Position numbers and translations under genes: made by a program | The notes under the pieces: model-generated | Seen by the model: the letters and a program-made list of their open reading frames with translations, nothing else | Told to the model about the DNA's origin: nothing | Databases searched by the model: none | From: Chitinophagales bacterium | GTDB taxonomy: Bacteria; Bacteroidota; Bacteroidia; Chitinophagales; Saprospiraceae | DNA: 64,000 bases | NCBI GenBank assembly: GCA_013299105.1 | Contig: JAAFJY010000015.1 | Location: forward strand, 62,001-126,000 | Direction of reading: 5' to 3' | In this document: positions 44,681-53,143 of the stretch, piece by piece | Layout of the letters: every line of letters starts with the position of its first letter | Position numbering within the stretch: the stretch's first letter is position 1

Positions 44681-45660
44681 AAACCATTGTTTTTTTCAAC
44701 AACAAAGGAGGGGTAGGAAAAACTACTTTGGCCTACCATTTTGCCCATATGTTGGCAGAATTGGACATGCGTTGCCTGGCAGTGGACCTTGATCCACAAG
44801 CTAATTTAACATCCATGTTTCTTACAGATGAGGAACTAGAAAGGATTTACACCCCATCGAAAGACCGAGAAACCTTGTTAAGGGGGATCAAACCACTGGA
44901 TCGCAGCCTCGGTGACATCGCTCCAGTCCCTATTCAAGCCATTAATCTCAACTTGGGCTTACTGGCTGGAGACTTGGAATTGTCCTTGTTTGAGGACAAA
45001 CTGAGTTCCAATTGGGGGAAATGCCTGGACCGCGACGAGGCTTCTTTTCGCATGATTTCTGCTTTTTCACGCATCATCAAAGCTGCGGCAGCTGAGTTTA
45101 AAGCAGAATATTGTTTGATTGACGTTGGACCCAATTTTGGTGCTTTGAATCGGGCTACCCTAATTGCCGCCGATTATGTGATTGTTCCCATGGCTGCCGA
45201 TTTGTTTTCATTGCAAGGTTTACGCAATCTTGGTGAAAGATTAAGTACCTGGAGAAGCGAATGGACGGAAAGATTAGATAAAGGGCGCAATTTAGATTTT
45301 GAGCTACCCAATGGTGCGATGGAAACCCTTGGGTATATCATTATGCAGTATGGTATGTTGGATAAGCGTCCGGTCAAGTCTTACCTCAAGTGGGCCAATA
45401 AGATTCCAGCAACTTTCTCAGAATCGGTATTGCAACAAAACAGTGAAGTCCCCGACTCTTTTGATCAAGACCCTAAATGTTTGGCCCTGCTCAAACATTA
45501 CCACAGTTTGGCACCCATGTCGATGGAAGCACGCAAGCCCATATTTGCTTTAAAACCTGCGGATGGCGCAATTGGTGCGCATTTTCAAGCGGTACTTAAA
45601 GCCCGGCAAGACTTTAAAACCCTGGTCAACAAAGTACAGGCACTTGTTCATGAAGTCTAA
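44677..45660 (+). CDS. ParA-like P-loop ATPase, solitary
   Basis: ATPase of 327 residues with the deviant Walker A motif NNKGGVGKTTLAYHFA at the N-terminus, the A' region CLAVDLDPQANLT, and a Walker B-like YCLIDVGPNFGALNRA near residue 150, all as in ParA/Soj. It is longer than MinD-type proteins, with a C-terminal helical part. ParA proteins position DNA or protein cargo using ATP-dependent DNA binding. There is no ParB gene, no parS-like site and no replication gene here. The direct partner is the upstream AlbA_2/HATPase gene. The convergent hexosaminidase stop lies one base after its stop. Confidence 0.9.
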   Translation: MKTIVFFNNKGGVGKTTLAYHFAHMLAELDMRCLAVDLDPQANLTSMFLTDEELERIYTPSKDRETLLRGIKPLDRSLGDIAPVPIQAINLNLGLLAGDLELSLFEDKLSSNWGKCLDRDEASFRMISAFSRIIKAAAAEFKAEYCLIDVGPNFGALNRATLIAADYVIVPMAADLFSLQGLRNLGERLSTWRSEWTERLDKGRNLDFELPNGAMETLGYIIMQYGMLDKRPVKSYLKWANKIPATFSESVLQQNSEVPDSFDQDPKCLALLKHYHSLAPMSMEARKPIFALKPADGAIGAHFQAVLKARQDFKTLVNKVQALVHEV

Positions 45661-45661
45661 T

Positions 45662-47923
45662 TTACTCCAAAACCAACTCATCCACAAACAACCAGGCTTT
45701 GGAACCCGCGCCTGCCTGTCCAGCTGGGATTACGCCGAAATTGGGTACTAAGACCTTCAGATAGCGGCCCTTGCCTTTGGGTAAAGTCAGGCTGGTATTG
45801 GCTATTTTGCCATTCGGGACCACAACGTTTCCACTGACTGGTTTGGAAAAAGTTTTTCCATCGTTGGACCAACTCACCTGCACCATTTTGGGGACATAAA
45901 TCCACTGACCAGGGCCGTTAAAGAAGCGGAAGTTCATTTTTTTGAAGGTTTGCACGCTGCCCAAGTCGATCACGGCCTCAAAATCGTCGCCATTAAAGCC
46001 CAGCCATTCAGCATCTCCATAACGTTCGCTGCTGCCCAAAACGCCATTGATCGGTGAGCCATCACCAGAGCCTGGATAACTCGGTGAGGGTTGTTTACTG
46101 AGCTTAATTTTTTTACCACTGGCCAAGTGGGTTTTGATGATTACACTGGCCGCACGGCCTTCTGGCTTGCCATTGTAAACAGTTTGGGCGGTGTAAGTAC
46201 CACTTTTGCTGATGCTGAGTTCATTGCCTCGATCCGGCAAGGTTTGTCCGTTGAGCTGGTAGCTGATTTCCCCCCTTTTGGCTGGGTTTTCGGCTTTGAT
46301 TTTCAGGCCTGTACCATCACCTGCCATCACACTGGTTTTTACGTCAAACAAGTGATTGCCAAAAGAAATGCCCTCGCTTTTCCAGCGCGCCATGTGTGGA
46401 ATAAGCCTTTGCACAAAGCTGTTGAAGTTTTTGAGTTCCCTCGGCGTCCAGGCGATTTCGGCAATGGCTTGCATCCTTGGGTAGGTCATGTATTGTGCTT
46501 TCGCTGGCGTGCTGATGTACTCGGTCCATTGATTCCCCTGTACGCCCAGGATGAATTTCTTTTGTTCCGCAGTCAACACTTCGGGAATGGGGTGGTAGCC
46601 ATACACTTTCTCCAAAGGCAGGTTGCCGCCGATGGCCAGGGGTTCGTCGGGGTGTTGAGATTGGTAATAATCGAGGTAGCAGTAGGTGGTCGGTGTCATG
46701 ATCACCGGATGGCCTGCCTTGGCGGCTTCGATGCCCCCTTCTTCCCCGCGCCAGGACATCACCGTAGCATTGGGGGCCAGGCCACCTTCAAGTATTTCGT
46801 CCCAACCGATGATTTGCCGACCATGCTGGTTCAAAAATTTTTCGATGCGGCGGATGAAATAACTTTGCAGACCGTGCTCGTCTTTTAGGTTTTCTTTTTT
46901 GATCAAAGCCTGGGCCACTGCGTTGGTCTTCCACTGGTCCTTGGGGCATTCGTCGCCACCGATGTGGATGTAGGTGCTGGGAAAAAGCTCCATGACCTCC
47001 TTCAACACGTTTTCCAAAAAAGTAAAAGTGGCTTCATTGGGGCAAAAAACATTGTCGGTCACGCCCCAAAGGGTAGCTACTTTGAGTTTTTGGTCTGTAC
47101 AACCCAGCTCCGGATAAGCCGCAATGGCCGCCTGGGCATGGCCGGGCATTTCGATTTCGGGAATGACGGTCACGAAGCGTTCGCGGGCGTAGGCTACGAT
47201 TTCGCGTACTTCGGCCTGGGTGTAATACCCACCGTAGCGCTTGCCGTCGTAGCGCTGGGGTTGGTCGTTGTAGTGGCCAATCAGGGTTTCATCGCGGAAG
47301 GCCGAGATTTCTTGTAAGCGGGGGTATTTTTTGATCTCAATGCGCCAACCCTGATCTTCGGTCAGGTGCCAGTGAAAGCGGTTGAGCTTGTAGCGCGCCA
47401 ACATGTCGATGTAGGATTTGACAAATTCAACTGGGAAATAATGCCGTCCTACATCCAGGTGCAAGCCCCGGTACGCAAAGCTGGGCTCGTCCACAATCTC
47501 TACCACAGGAATAACTGGATTGCTGGTTTTTTCAACTGGAAAAAGCTGGATCAAGCTTTGTACCCCATAAAACAATCCCGCAGGCTGCCAGGCTTGGATG
47601 GAAATGCCGCTGGGGCTGACTTTCAACCGATATGCCTCTTGGCCTTTGACGTCGCTGCTCAACTCAAGCAAAATATTGTTGTTGCCCCCTCGTCTACTCA
47701 AAGCAGGGCTGAAACCACTGTAACTTTCGATCCACTTACGCAAGTATTCGGCCGCATAAGCAACTTGTTCTTGCTGCAGGTCGAAAGACATGGTGGTGTT
47801 GGCATTCAGTTGGAAATTTCCACTTTGCAACATGACCTTTTGAGGCAATGGGATGATGGGTAACGGAACGCTCTGGGCGCCAAGAAACCAAGAAACAAGC
47901 AGGAAAAAAGGCAAAAAACGCAT
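45662..47923 (-). CDS. Beta-N-acetylhexosaminidase (GH20)
   Basis: Secreted glycoside hydrolase of about 753 residues from the ATG at 47923, which starts a standard signal peptide (MRFLPFFLLVSWFLGAQS). An ATG at 47953 overlaps the stop of the upstream nagB gene and would add ten residues. A GH20b domain (about 20-135) precedes the TIM barrel (about 140-480). The catalytic pair is in HIGGDECPKDQW (Asp-Glu). HWHLTEDQGWRIEIKKYP is also typical. The C-terminus has a chitobiase-like beta domain and a discoidin (F5/8)-type binding domain. It releases terminal N-acetylhexosamines from chitin oligomers or glycoconjugates in the periplasm or outside, feeding the kinase and deaminase encoded upstream. 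Confidence 0.95.
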   Translation of the reverse strand: MRFLPFFLLVSWFLGAQSVPLPIIPLPQKVMLQSGNFQLNANTTMSFDLQQEQVAYAAEYLRKWIESYSGFSPALSRRGGNNNILLELSSDVKGQEAYRLKVSPSGISIQAWQPAGLFYGVQSLIQLFPVEKTSNPVIPVVEIVDEPSFAYRGLHLDVGRHYFPVEFVKSYIDMLARYKLNRFHWHLTEDQGWRIEIKKYPRLQEISAFRDETLIGHYNDQPQRYDGKRYGGYYTQAEVREIVAYARERFVTVIPEIEMPGHAQAAIAAYPELGCTDQKLKVATLWGVTDNVFCPNEATFTFLENVLKEVMELFPSTYIHIGGDECPKDQWKTNAVAQALIKKENLKDEHGLQSYFIRRIEKFLNQHGRQIIGWDEILEGGLAPNATVMSWRGEEGGIEAAKAGHPVIMTPTTYCYLDYYQSQHPDEPLAIGGNLPLEKVYGYHPIPEVLTAEQKKFILGVQGNQWTEYISTPAKAQYMTYPRMQAIAEIAWTPRELKNFNSFVQRLIPHMARWKSEGISFGNHLFDVKTSVMAGDGTGLKIKAENPAKRGEISYQLNGQTLPDRGNELSISKSGTYTAQTVYNGKPEGRAASVIIKTHLASGKKIKLSKQPSPSYPGSGDGSPINGVLGSSERYGDAEWLGFNGDDFEAVIDLGSVQTFKKMNFRFFNGPGQWIYVPKMVQVSWSNDGKTFSKPVSGNVVVPNGKIANTSLTLPKGKGRYLKVLVPNFGVIPAGQAGAGSKAWLFVDELVLE

Positions 47924-47949
47924 AGTATGTTGGTTGAAAAGTAAACTCA

Positions 47950-49869
47950 TCAAAATTTCCAGCGACGAAAAGCCTCCATCGCCTCATACTCGGCCAAACC
48001 CAGGCTGCGATAAGTGTGGGCGGTATCGCGGTTGCGGTCTTCGGCGCGTTGCCAGAACTCGCGCTCGTCGTTGCCTGGGAAAGGTGGGCGGTCTTTTTGT
48101 GATTGGTGCATGAAGATCGCCCGGCGCTTTTTCAGCAATTCCTCTGGACTAACAGGAACGGCCATTTCAATCTCGTGGATCGGCCATTCGTGCCAAGCCC
48201 CACGGTAGAGCCAGAGCCAACAATCCTTGATCCAGGATTCGTTTTTGAGGTGTTCAAAAGCCATAAAAATGGCGTCTAAGCACACCCGATGGGTGCCGTG
48301 CGGATCGGCTAAGTCACCAGCTGCAAAAACCTGGTGAGGCTTGATTTTTTCCATCAAATCCACGATGATTTTCACGTCGTCTTCGCCAACTGGATTTTTG
48401 CGGGTGCGGCCCGTTTCGTAAAAAGGTAGGTCCAAGAAATGGATTTGATCGTCATCCAAACCGCAGAAACGGGCTCCAGCACGGGCTTCCCCCCTGCGAA
48501 TCAGGCCCTTTACCAGGCGCACTTCGGCGGTATCCATTTCAGTGGCTTTCTTTTTGCGCAGGAATTGTACCACTTTTTTGGCCGCTTTGCCCAAATCTTC
48601 GTCAGGAGCATCGCCCGGTGTTTTTTCCTGAAACTCTTGCAAGAACTCCGCAAAACGCAGGGCATCATAGTCGTGTACCGCAATGTTGCCAGAGGTTTGA
48701 TAAGCCACATGCACCTCATGGCCTTGTTCGACCAAGCGAAGGAAGGTGCCCCCCATCGAGATCACATCATCATCGGGGTGTGGACTAAAGATGATCACGC
48801 GTTTTTTGGCGGGTTTGGCCCGTTCAGGGCGAGTGCTGTCATCAGCATTGGGCTTACCTCCCGGCCAGCCGCTGATGGTGCGTTGCAAGCGGTTGAAGAT
48901 CATGATGTTGATCTGATAGGCCGACTTGTAAGCCAGAACTAATTCGGTCAGGCCGTGCTCATTGTAGTCCTCGTTGGTCAATTTGAGAATGGGCTTTTTG
49001 ACCGTTTGCGAGAGCCAAATGACCGCTTTGCAAATCAGGTCATCGTCCCAATTGCAAATACCGACTAACCACGGTGATTCAAAGCGCGACAAAGCCTCCG
49101 CTGCACCTTCGTCTACATGGAAGCGGACGTTGGAGTGTTTTTGCAAAAAAGAAGAAGGAATGGTTTCGGTAATGGGACCTTCCACTGCTTTTTTGACGAC
49201 CTCTCCTTTGTGCTGACCCCAAGCCATGAGCACAATCTGCTTGGCCTTCATGATCGACTTGATGCCCATGGTCAGGGCTTGGGTCGGGATATCTTCTTCG
49301 CTTGGAAAATCCTTCAGCGCATCGCGGCGAGTCAGTGCGTCTAGCGGCACCATGCGGGTTTCAGAACTTTCCCAAGAACCTGGTTCGTTGAAACCGATGT
49401 GCCCGGTGCGGCCAATGCCCAGAAGTTGGATGTCGATGCCGCCCATCGCGTCGATTTTTTTTTCATATGCAGCACAATAGGAAGCTATTTTGTCGATGGG
49501 GATGGTTCCATCGGGGATGTTCACGTTTTCCCATTTGATGTCGATGTGGTCAAATAAGTATTCCTTCATGAAACGCACGTAGCTCTGTTGGGCATCGGGC
49601 TTCATGGGATAATATTCGTCGAGGTTGAAGGTGACCACATTGGCAAAACTCAAGCCTTCTTCCTTGTGCAGGCGCACCAATTCCTGGTAAACCTGGATAG
49701 GAGAGGAGCCAGTGGCCAAGCCTAGTACAACGTGGCCACCGTCTTGCTGTTTTTGGCGGATGGCCAGGGCAATGCTTTGGGCAATGTGGCGCGAGCCTTC
49801 TTTGGCGTCACTCCAAACCTTGACCGGAATTTTTTCGAAAGACTTCAGTTGGTATTTGAGAGAATCCAT
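47950..49869 (-). CDS. nagB: Glucosamine-6-phosphate deaminase fused to a PIG-L/LmbE deacetylase
   Basis: Cytoplasmic fusion of 639 residues. The N-terminal half (to about 300) is NagB-like: LGLATGSSPIQVYQELV binds the sugar phosphate, FNLDEYYPM contains the active-site aspartates, and GIGRTGHIGFNEPGS is the family signature. The C-terminal half (from about 355) is a PIG-L deacetylase, with the zinc motif SPHPDDDVISMGG and HGTHRVCLDAI. The first half turns glucosamine-6-phosphate into fructose-6-phosphate and ammonia. The second probably removes an N-acetyl group, so the fusion may carry out both steps in place of a separate NagA. This fusion is known in Bacteroidota. It lies 34 bases after the ROK kinase gene. 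Confidence 0.93.
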   Translation of the reverse strand: MDSLKYQLKSFEKIPVKVWSDAKEGSRHIAQSIALAIRQKQQDGGHVVLGLATGSSPIQVYQELVRLHKEEGLSFANVVTFNLDEYYPMKPDAQQSYVRFMKEYLFDHIDIKWENVNIPDGTIPIDKIASYCAAYEKKIDAMGGIDIQLLGIGRTGHIGFNEPGSWESSETRMVPLDALTRRDALKDFPSEEDIPTQALTMGIKSIMKAKQIVLMAWGQHKGEVVKKAVEGPITETIPSSFLQKHSNVRFHVDEGAAEALSRFESPWLVGICNWDDDLICKAVIWLSQTVKKPILKLTNEDYNEHGLTELVLAYKSAYQINIMIFNRLQRTISGWPGGKPNADDSTRPERAKPAKKRVIIFSPHPDDDVISMGGTFLRLVEQGHEVHVAYQTSGNIAVHDYDALRFAEFLQEFQEKTPGDAPDEDLGKAAKKVVQFLRKKKATEMDTAEVRLVKGLIRRGEARAGARFCGLDDDQIHFLDLPFYETGRTRKNPVGEDDVKIIVDLMEKIKPHQVFAAGDLADPHGTHRVCLDAIFMAFEHLKNESWIKDCWLWLYRGAWHEWPIHEIEMAVPVSPEELLKKRRAIFMHQSQKDRPPFPGNDEREFWQRAEDRNRDTAHTYRSLGLAEYEAMEAFRRWKF

Positions 49870-49903
49870 AATGGAATGCGTTTTGACTAGTTTTAAAGCA
49901 TTT

Positions 49904-50866
49904 TTAGAGCGTAGGCAAGTTCCAGATCAGCGAAGCGGCACCCAAAAGTGCTGCATCTTCACTACCCAAATTTGACAAGTAGATTTCGGTACGCCCTTTG
50001 AACATGTCAAGGGTGTAGTGCTTTTGGGCTTCGCGGGTAGGTTGCAGCAGCCAGTCACCCGCTAGGGCCAAGCCACCCGCCAAGAAAATGGCTTCGGGGT
50101 CGTGCATTACGATCAGGTCCACGATTTTGTAACCCAACATTTCGCCAGTTACGCGGTAAGCTTCGCGTGCAATTGAGTCACCAGCTTCGGCGGCTTCGGT
50201 GAGGTCTTTGGCGCTGAGTCGGTCAAAGCTTTTACTGCGCAGGGCGCTGGCATCATTGCGTTGGGCGAGTAGTTCCATCACCGTGCGTTTGAGGCCGGTG
50301 GCGGATACGTACGTTTCTAAACAACCCTTTTGACCACAACCACATTGGCGGCCATCTTTTACCACTTTGGTATGGCCGAATTCGCTGGCCAGGCCATGAT
50401 TGCCATTGATCACTCGCCCTTCGACCACTAATCCTGAACCCAAGCCAGTGCCCAGGGTCAGCAAGGCAAAATTTTGCATGCCCTTGGCACCACCAAACTG
50501 CCCTTCGCCGAGGGCGGAAGCATTGGCGTCTTTGACCAGGCGCACAGGCAGATTGATCTGTTCTTCCACCAATCTTCTCACCGGAACTGTTTCACGAAAA
50601 GGCAGGTTGGCAGCTCCAGAAATGGCTCCATTTTTCTCATCGCAAGCGGGGGTGCCGATGCCGATGCCTAAAACCTGGTGGCTATTTTGATGGGTGTGGA
50701 TCAAGGTTTCTGTCGCCTTGCAGATGGAGTCGACAAAGTTTGCGCCTCCCTGGCGTTCATGGGTATTGAAAGCGCTACGGGCCAGGATTTTTCCATCGCG
50801 ATCGATCAGGGCCAATTTGGTGCTGGTGCCACCTATGTCAATGCCTATTACTGTTGCAATCTTCAT
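49904..50866 (-). CDS. ROK family sugar kinase (glucokinase / N-acetylglucosamine kinase type)
   Basis: About 320 residues from the ATG at 50866 (MKIATVIGIDIGGTSTKLAL). The frame is open upstream to 50983, but it would cross the predicted promoter and operator. The N-terminus holds the phosphate-1 loop GIDIGGTSTKLALID. The ROK zinc motif CGCGQKGCLETYVSATGL lies near residue 180, and LGTGLGSGLVVEGR near 135. There is no helix-turn-helix at the N-terminus, so it is an enzyme, not a ROK repressor. In this operon it most likely phosphorylates GlcNAc released by the GH20 enzyme; glucose is the alternative. Confidence 0.92.
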   Translation of the reverse strand: MKIATVIGIDIGGTSTKLALIDRDGKILARSAFNTHERQGGANFVDSICKATETLIHTHQNSHQVLGIGIGTPACDEKNGAISGAANLPFRETVPVRRLVEEQINLPVRLVKDANASALGEGQFGGAKGMQNFALLTLGTGLGSGLVVEGRVINGNHGLASEFGHTKVVKDGRQCGCGQKGCLETYVSATGLKRTVMELLAQRNDASALRSKSFDRLSAKDLTEAAEAGDSIAREAYRVTGEMLGYKIVDLIVMHDPEAIFLAGGLALAGDWLLQPTREAQKHYTLDMFKGRTEIYLSNLGSEDAALLGAASLIWNLPTL

Positions 50867-50900
50867 GAGTTGAGCCAATGGTTTGGGCTGGAAGATAGCA

Positions 50901-50908
50901 CAAAGGTA
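50901..50908 (-). promoter_or_regulatory. Candidate -7 box (TACCTTTG) of the amino-sugar operon
   Basis: On the minus strand it matches TANNTTTG exactly and gives a leader of about 30 bases to the ATG at 50866. The -33 region is occupied by the 18-bp palindrome, and no TTG at normal spacing is present. Confidence 0.5.
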
Positions 50909-50921
50909 CATAAAAATAAGT

Positions 50922-50939
50922 TGCGTGTGCGCACACGCA
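50922..50939. promoter_or_regulatory. Candidate operator: perfect 18-bp palindrome TGCGTGTGCGCACACGCA
   Basis: A perfect 18-base palindrome with central CG covers the -33 position of the amino-sugar operon. Palindromes with a central CG are usual for LacI-family operators. No LacI-type gene is in the window, so the regulator would be encoded elsewhere. Confidence 0.6.
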
Positions 50940-50984
50940 CGAAAATAATTTTGTACCAGAATAGATTTTCGAGCTGAAAGCAAG

Positions 50985-51027
50985 GTTTCTTATCTAAACT
51001 AGAATTTGCTGAATTGCAGAATTACAT
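50985..51027 (-). repeat. Dispersed repeat family R, partial copy D
   Basis: Read on the minus strand, TAATTCTGCAATTCAGCAAA then TTCTAGTTTAGATAA aligns with most positions of the last 40 bases of copy A. The GAAGCGGGC start and the TCACGCAAG block are absent, so the copy is truncated. Confidence 0.6.
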
Positions 51028-51056
51028 GTACGGTGTTGAATTCTTGTAGTATCGAT

Positions 51057-51956
51057 TCACTTAAAACAACTGGCCAAAAACAACTTCAAAGGCTCCGTAA
51101 TCGCCATTTCATTGGGTGCTCCGATGGCGTTGTTGATGCCTTCGTGGTCGTACTGATTGCCTGTTACTTCTTGTATGCGGACACCAACTGATTTGAGTTT
51201 AGCGATGAATTCATCGGCATCGGCAATACGGGCTGCAGAACCTCTTTTGGCGATGAAAAAAGCTGGATAGGATCTTCCCGCCTGCACTTGTAGCAAGGCT
51301 GAGGCTTCAGCCCATATTTTGGGGTCCGACCCAAAAGCATTGAGATAGGTATCTTTAGAACTGGTCGCTTGTGCGGCTTCCGTCACGTCATACCCCTCGG
51401 TATCAATGCTGGCTACTCCTTTCAAAACATCGAGTGCAATTCCTCTTTTGGGTAGAAAAAATGAACTTGTGCCAGTTAGTGCTACCAACTGTGCGCCCGC
51501 ACTATGGCCCATTAGTGCCATTTTGTTGGGATTGCCACCATAGGTATTCAGGTTGTTATGACACCATTTTATGGCATCGGCCACGTCGTTGTTGTGGTCC
51601 GGATACTTGACCCGGTTGGCGTAGTCGGGGCCTACGCTGCGTGGGCTCAAGCGGTAATTGACACTGACTAAAAGGTAGCCCAAAGATTGAAACAAGTTGA
51701 CCTTGTTTTGTAGTTGGTTGGCTTTGTCACCTAGGGTCCAAGCCCCGCCATGTACATAGATGACAACTGGTCTAGGTTTGTCCTTTTCACCAAAATGATA
51801 AAGGTCAAGGCTGAGTAAATTGACATCCACTCCGCTGATTTGCTTGTATTGGATGGTTTGTTGTTGATAGGTCTTAGTGGGGCTTGGCTCTTCGTTTTCA
51901 CTGATTTTGCAGGAAAAGAAGGTAAGGAGGAGGAGTAACGCGAGGATTTTTTGCAT
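51057..51956 (-). CDS. Alpha/beta hydrolase (esterase/lipase type), lipoprotein
   Basis: Protein of 299 residues with a lipoprotein signal (LLLLTFFSC, cysteine near residue 16). The oxyanion-hole sequence HGGAWTLGDK and the nucleophile elbow MGHSAGAQL are those of the hormone-sensitive-lipase/BD-FAE-like alpha/beta hydrolases. DHEGINNAIG near the C-terminus supplies the His. These enzymes cut short-chain esters, including acetyl groups on polysaccharides. It is transcribed on its own; a MITE-like element lies 26 bases upstream of its start. Confidence 0.9.
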   Translation of the reverse strand: MQKILALLLLLTFFSCKISENEEPSPTKTYQQQTIQYKQISGVDVNLLSLDLYHFGEKDKPRPVVIYVHGGAWTLGDKANQLQNKVNLFQSLGYLLVSVNYRLSPRSVGPDYANRVKYPDHNNDVADAIKWCHNNLNTYGGNPNKMALMGHSAGAQLVALTGTSSFFLPKRGIALDVLKGVASIDTEGYDVTEAAQATSSKDTYLNAFGSDPKIWAEASALLQVQAGRSYPAFFIAKRGSAARIADADEFIAKLKSVGVRIQEVTGNQYDHEGINNAIGAPNEMAITEPLKLFLASCFK

Positions 51957-51982
51957 GGCTGGAGTGCTTGATTTTGGGATTA

Positions 51983-52142
51983 GAGCATGTTTAAAATTTT
52001 TTGTTTGTCATAAAACGGCCCAATTTCGTCTACTCTTCGTTAGGAAAATGCTCATTATGCGCTGCATAACTCCGCTTTTCCTGCCTCGATTAGTCAAAAT
52101 TTGACTCGTTTTTTGCCTAAACCCCAATATTTAAACACGCTC
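51983..52142 (-). mobile_element. MITE-like element, copy M2
   Basis: 160 bp, flanked by TTA on both sides (51980-51982 and 52143-52145). The terminal inverted repeats are GAGCATGTTTAAA and, on the other strand, GAGCGTGTTTAAA: 12 of 13 positions match. The internal hairpin TTATGC-GCT-GCATAA lies at 52055-52069. In reverse orientation it aligns over its length with copy M1, with a 29-base identical core. The 3-bp TTA duplication resembles the TNA target preference described for part of the IS5 group; this link is inference. Confidence 0.85.
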
Positions 52143-52183
52143 TTAGACGGACCAAATGGGAGATAGTTTAAACCCCCCTTTTT

Positions 52184-53143
52184 TCAAGCTGAGAAGCTCT
52201 CCTTACGCGTTTTTTCTCTTTTTCGCTGCCCGGCAAGTTTTAGATCATTCAAGACATCCAGCCCAAATGCAGAAAGCGACAACAAAATCATGATCAGGCC
52301 AAAAAGATACAGGCCCAAAAACAAGGCAATGCCAATGTGCAAGCTGATGATGCCCAACAACCAGTAAAACCGCAAACGCGGAATCCACATCCCGATGCAG
52401 TAAAAAGTTTCGATGGACATGGTGCCCCAACTCAACACCATCGCCAGCCAAGGAACCTGGGCCAGCCAGTTGAAATCAACTTGCCTGAAATCGGGTTGTA
52501 CCAGCGAACGCCACAAAACATTGCCATCCCACCAATCAGCAGCCAGCATTTTTTCGTAACCAGCAGAGAGGTAAATCAGGCAAAGATGCACTTGTAAAAC
52601 CCGAATCGACAAAGTAGACCCCCAGGTAGGTTCGCTGCTCACCCGCTTGAAGCGCAAATCAAGGGAAAAAGCTTTGTTGCAAGGCATTACCATGAGGTAA
52701 AACAAGGAAATGTGCAGAAATATGTCTACTCCATACACAAATGATGGGATGGTACTCATGATGATGTAGTGACAGAACCAACTGAGCACCGACCAAATAC
52801 GGGTAAACCATCCGAGCAATAGGCCAATCAACACCAAGGCATAAAACCAGAAAAAAATACCGACTGACTGATTTTCACTGGTATTGAACAGGGCGTGTAA
52901 AAAACCGTGAACTTGTTGCATGTGTATGTTCCAGCCTAAATTGAGGGCATGGGATATTTCCCATTGAATCCAGGCATCGGTGCCGAAAAAAGCTTGCCAA
53001 TCGGGCAACCAAAGTAAGGCTTGCAATAGGGCAAAAGCCGCAATAGCAATCCTAAAAATCCCTAGAGGGGCTGGGGAAATAGGCCGGGTCCAGAAATTTT
53101 GCAATTGCACCCTGGTGTGGGCTAAAAGACTCTTCAGTGCCAT
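52184..53143 (-). CDS. HTTM domain-containing membrane protein
   Basis: Protein of 319 residues with about seven to eight hydrophobic helices. It matches the HTTM (horizontally transferred transmembrane) domain related to vitamin K-dependent gamma-carboxylase: PLGIFRIAIAAFALLQALLW at the start, HYIIMSTIPSFVYGVDIFLH near 135, and LIYLSAGYEKMLAADWWDG near 205. Bacterial members lack proven carboxylase activity. The ATG overlaps the stop of the upstream gene by one base (TAATG), so both are made from one message. Confidence 0.9.
   Translation of the reverse strand: MALKSLLAHTRVQLQNFWTRPISPAPLGIFRIAIAAFALLQALLWLPDWQAFFGTDAWIQWEISHALNLGWNIHMQQVHGFLHALFNTSENQSVGIFFWFYALVLIGLLLGWFTRIWSVLSWFCHYIIMSTIPSFVYGVDIFLHISLFYLMVMPCNKAFSLDLRFKRVSSEPTWGSTLSIRVLQVHLCLIYLSAGYEKMLAADWWDGNVLWRSLVQPDFRQVDFNWLAQVPWLAMVLSWGTMSIETFYCIGMWIPRLRFYWLLGIISLHIGIALFLGLYLFGLIMILLSLSAFGLDVLNDLKLAGQRKREKTRKESFSA

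Noticed and set aside
46091-46888. 265-codon plus-strand frame inside the GH20 gene
   Set aside because: It is antisense to a certain glycoside hydrolase with intact catalytic motifs.
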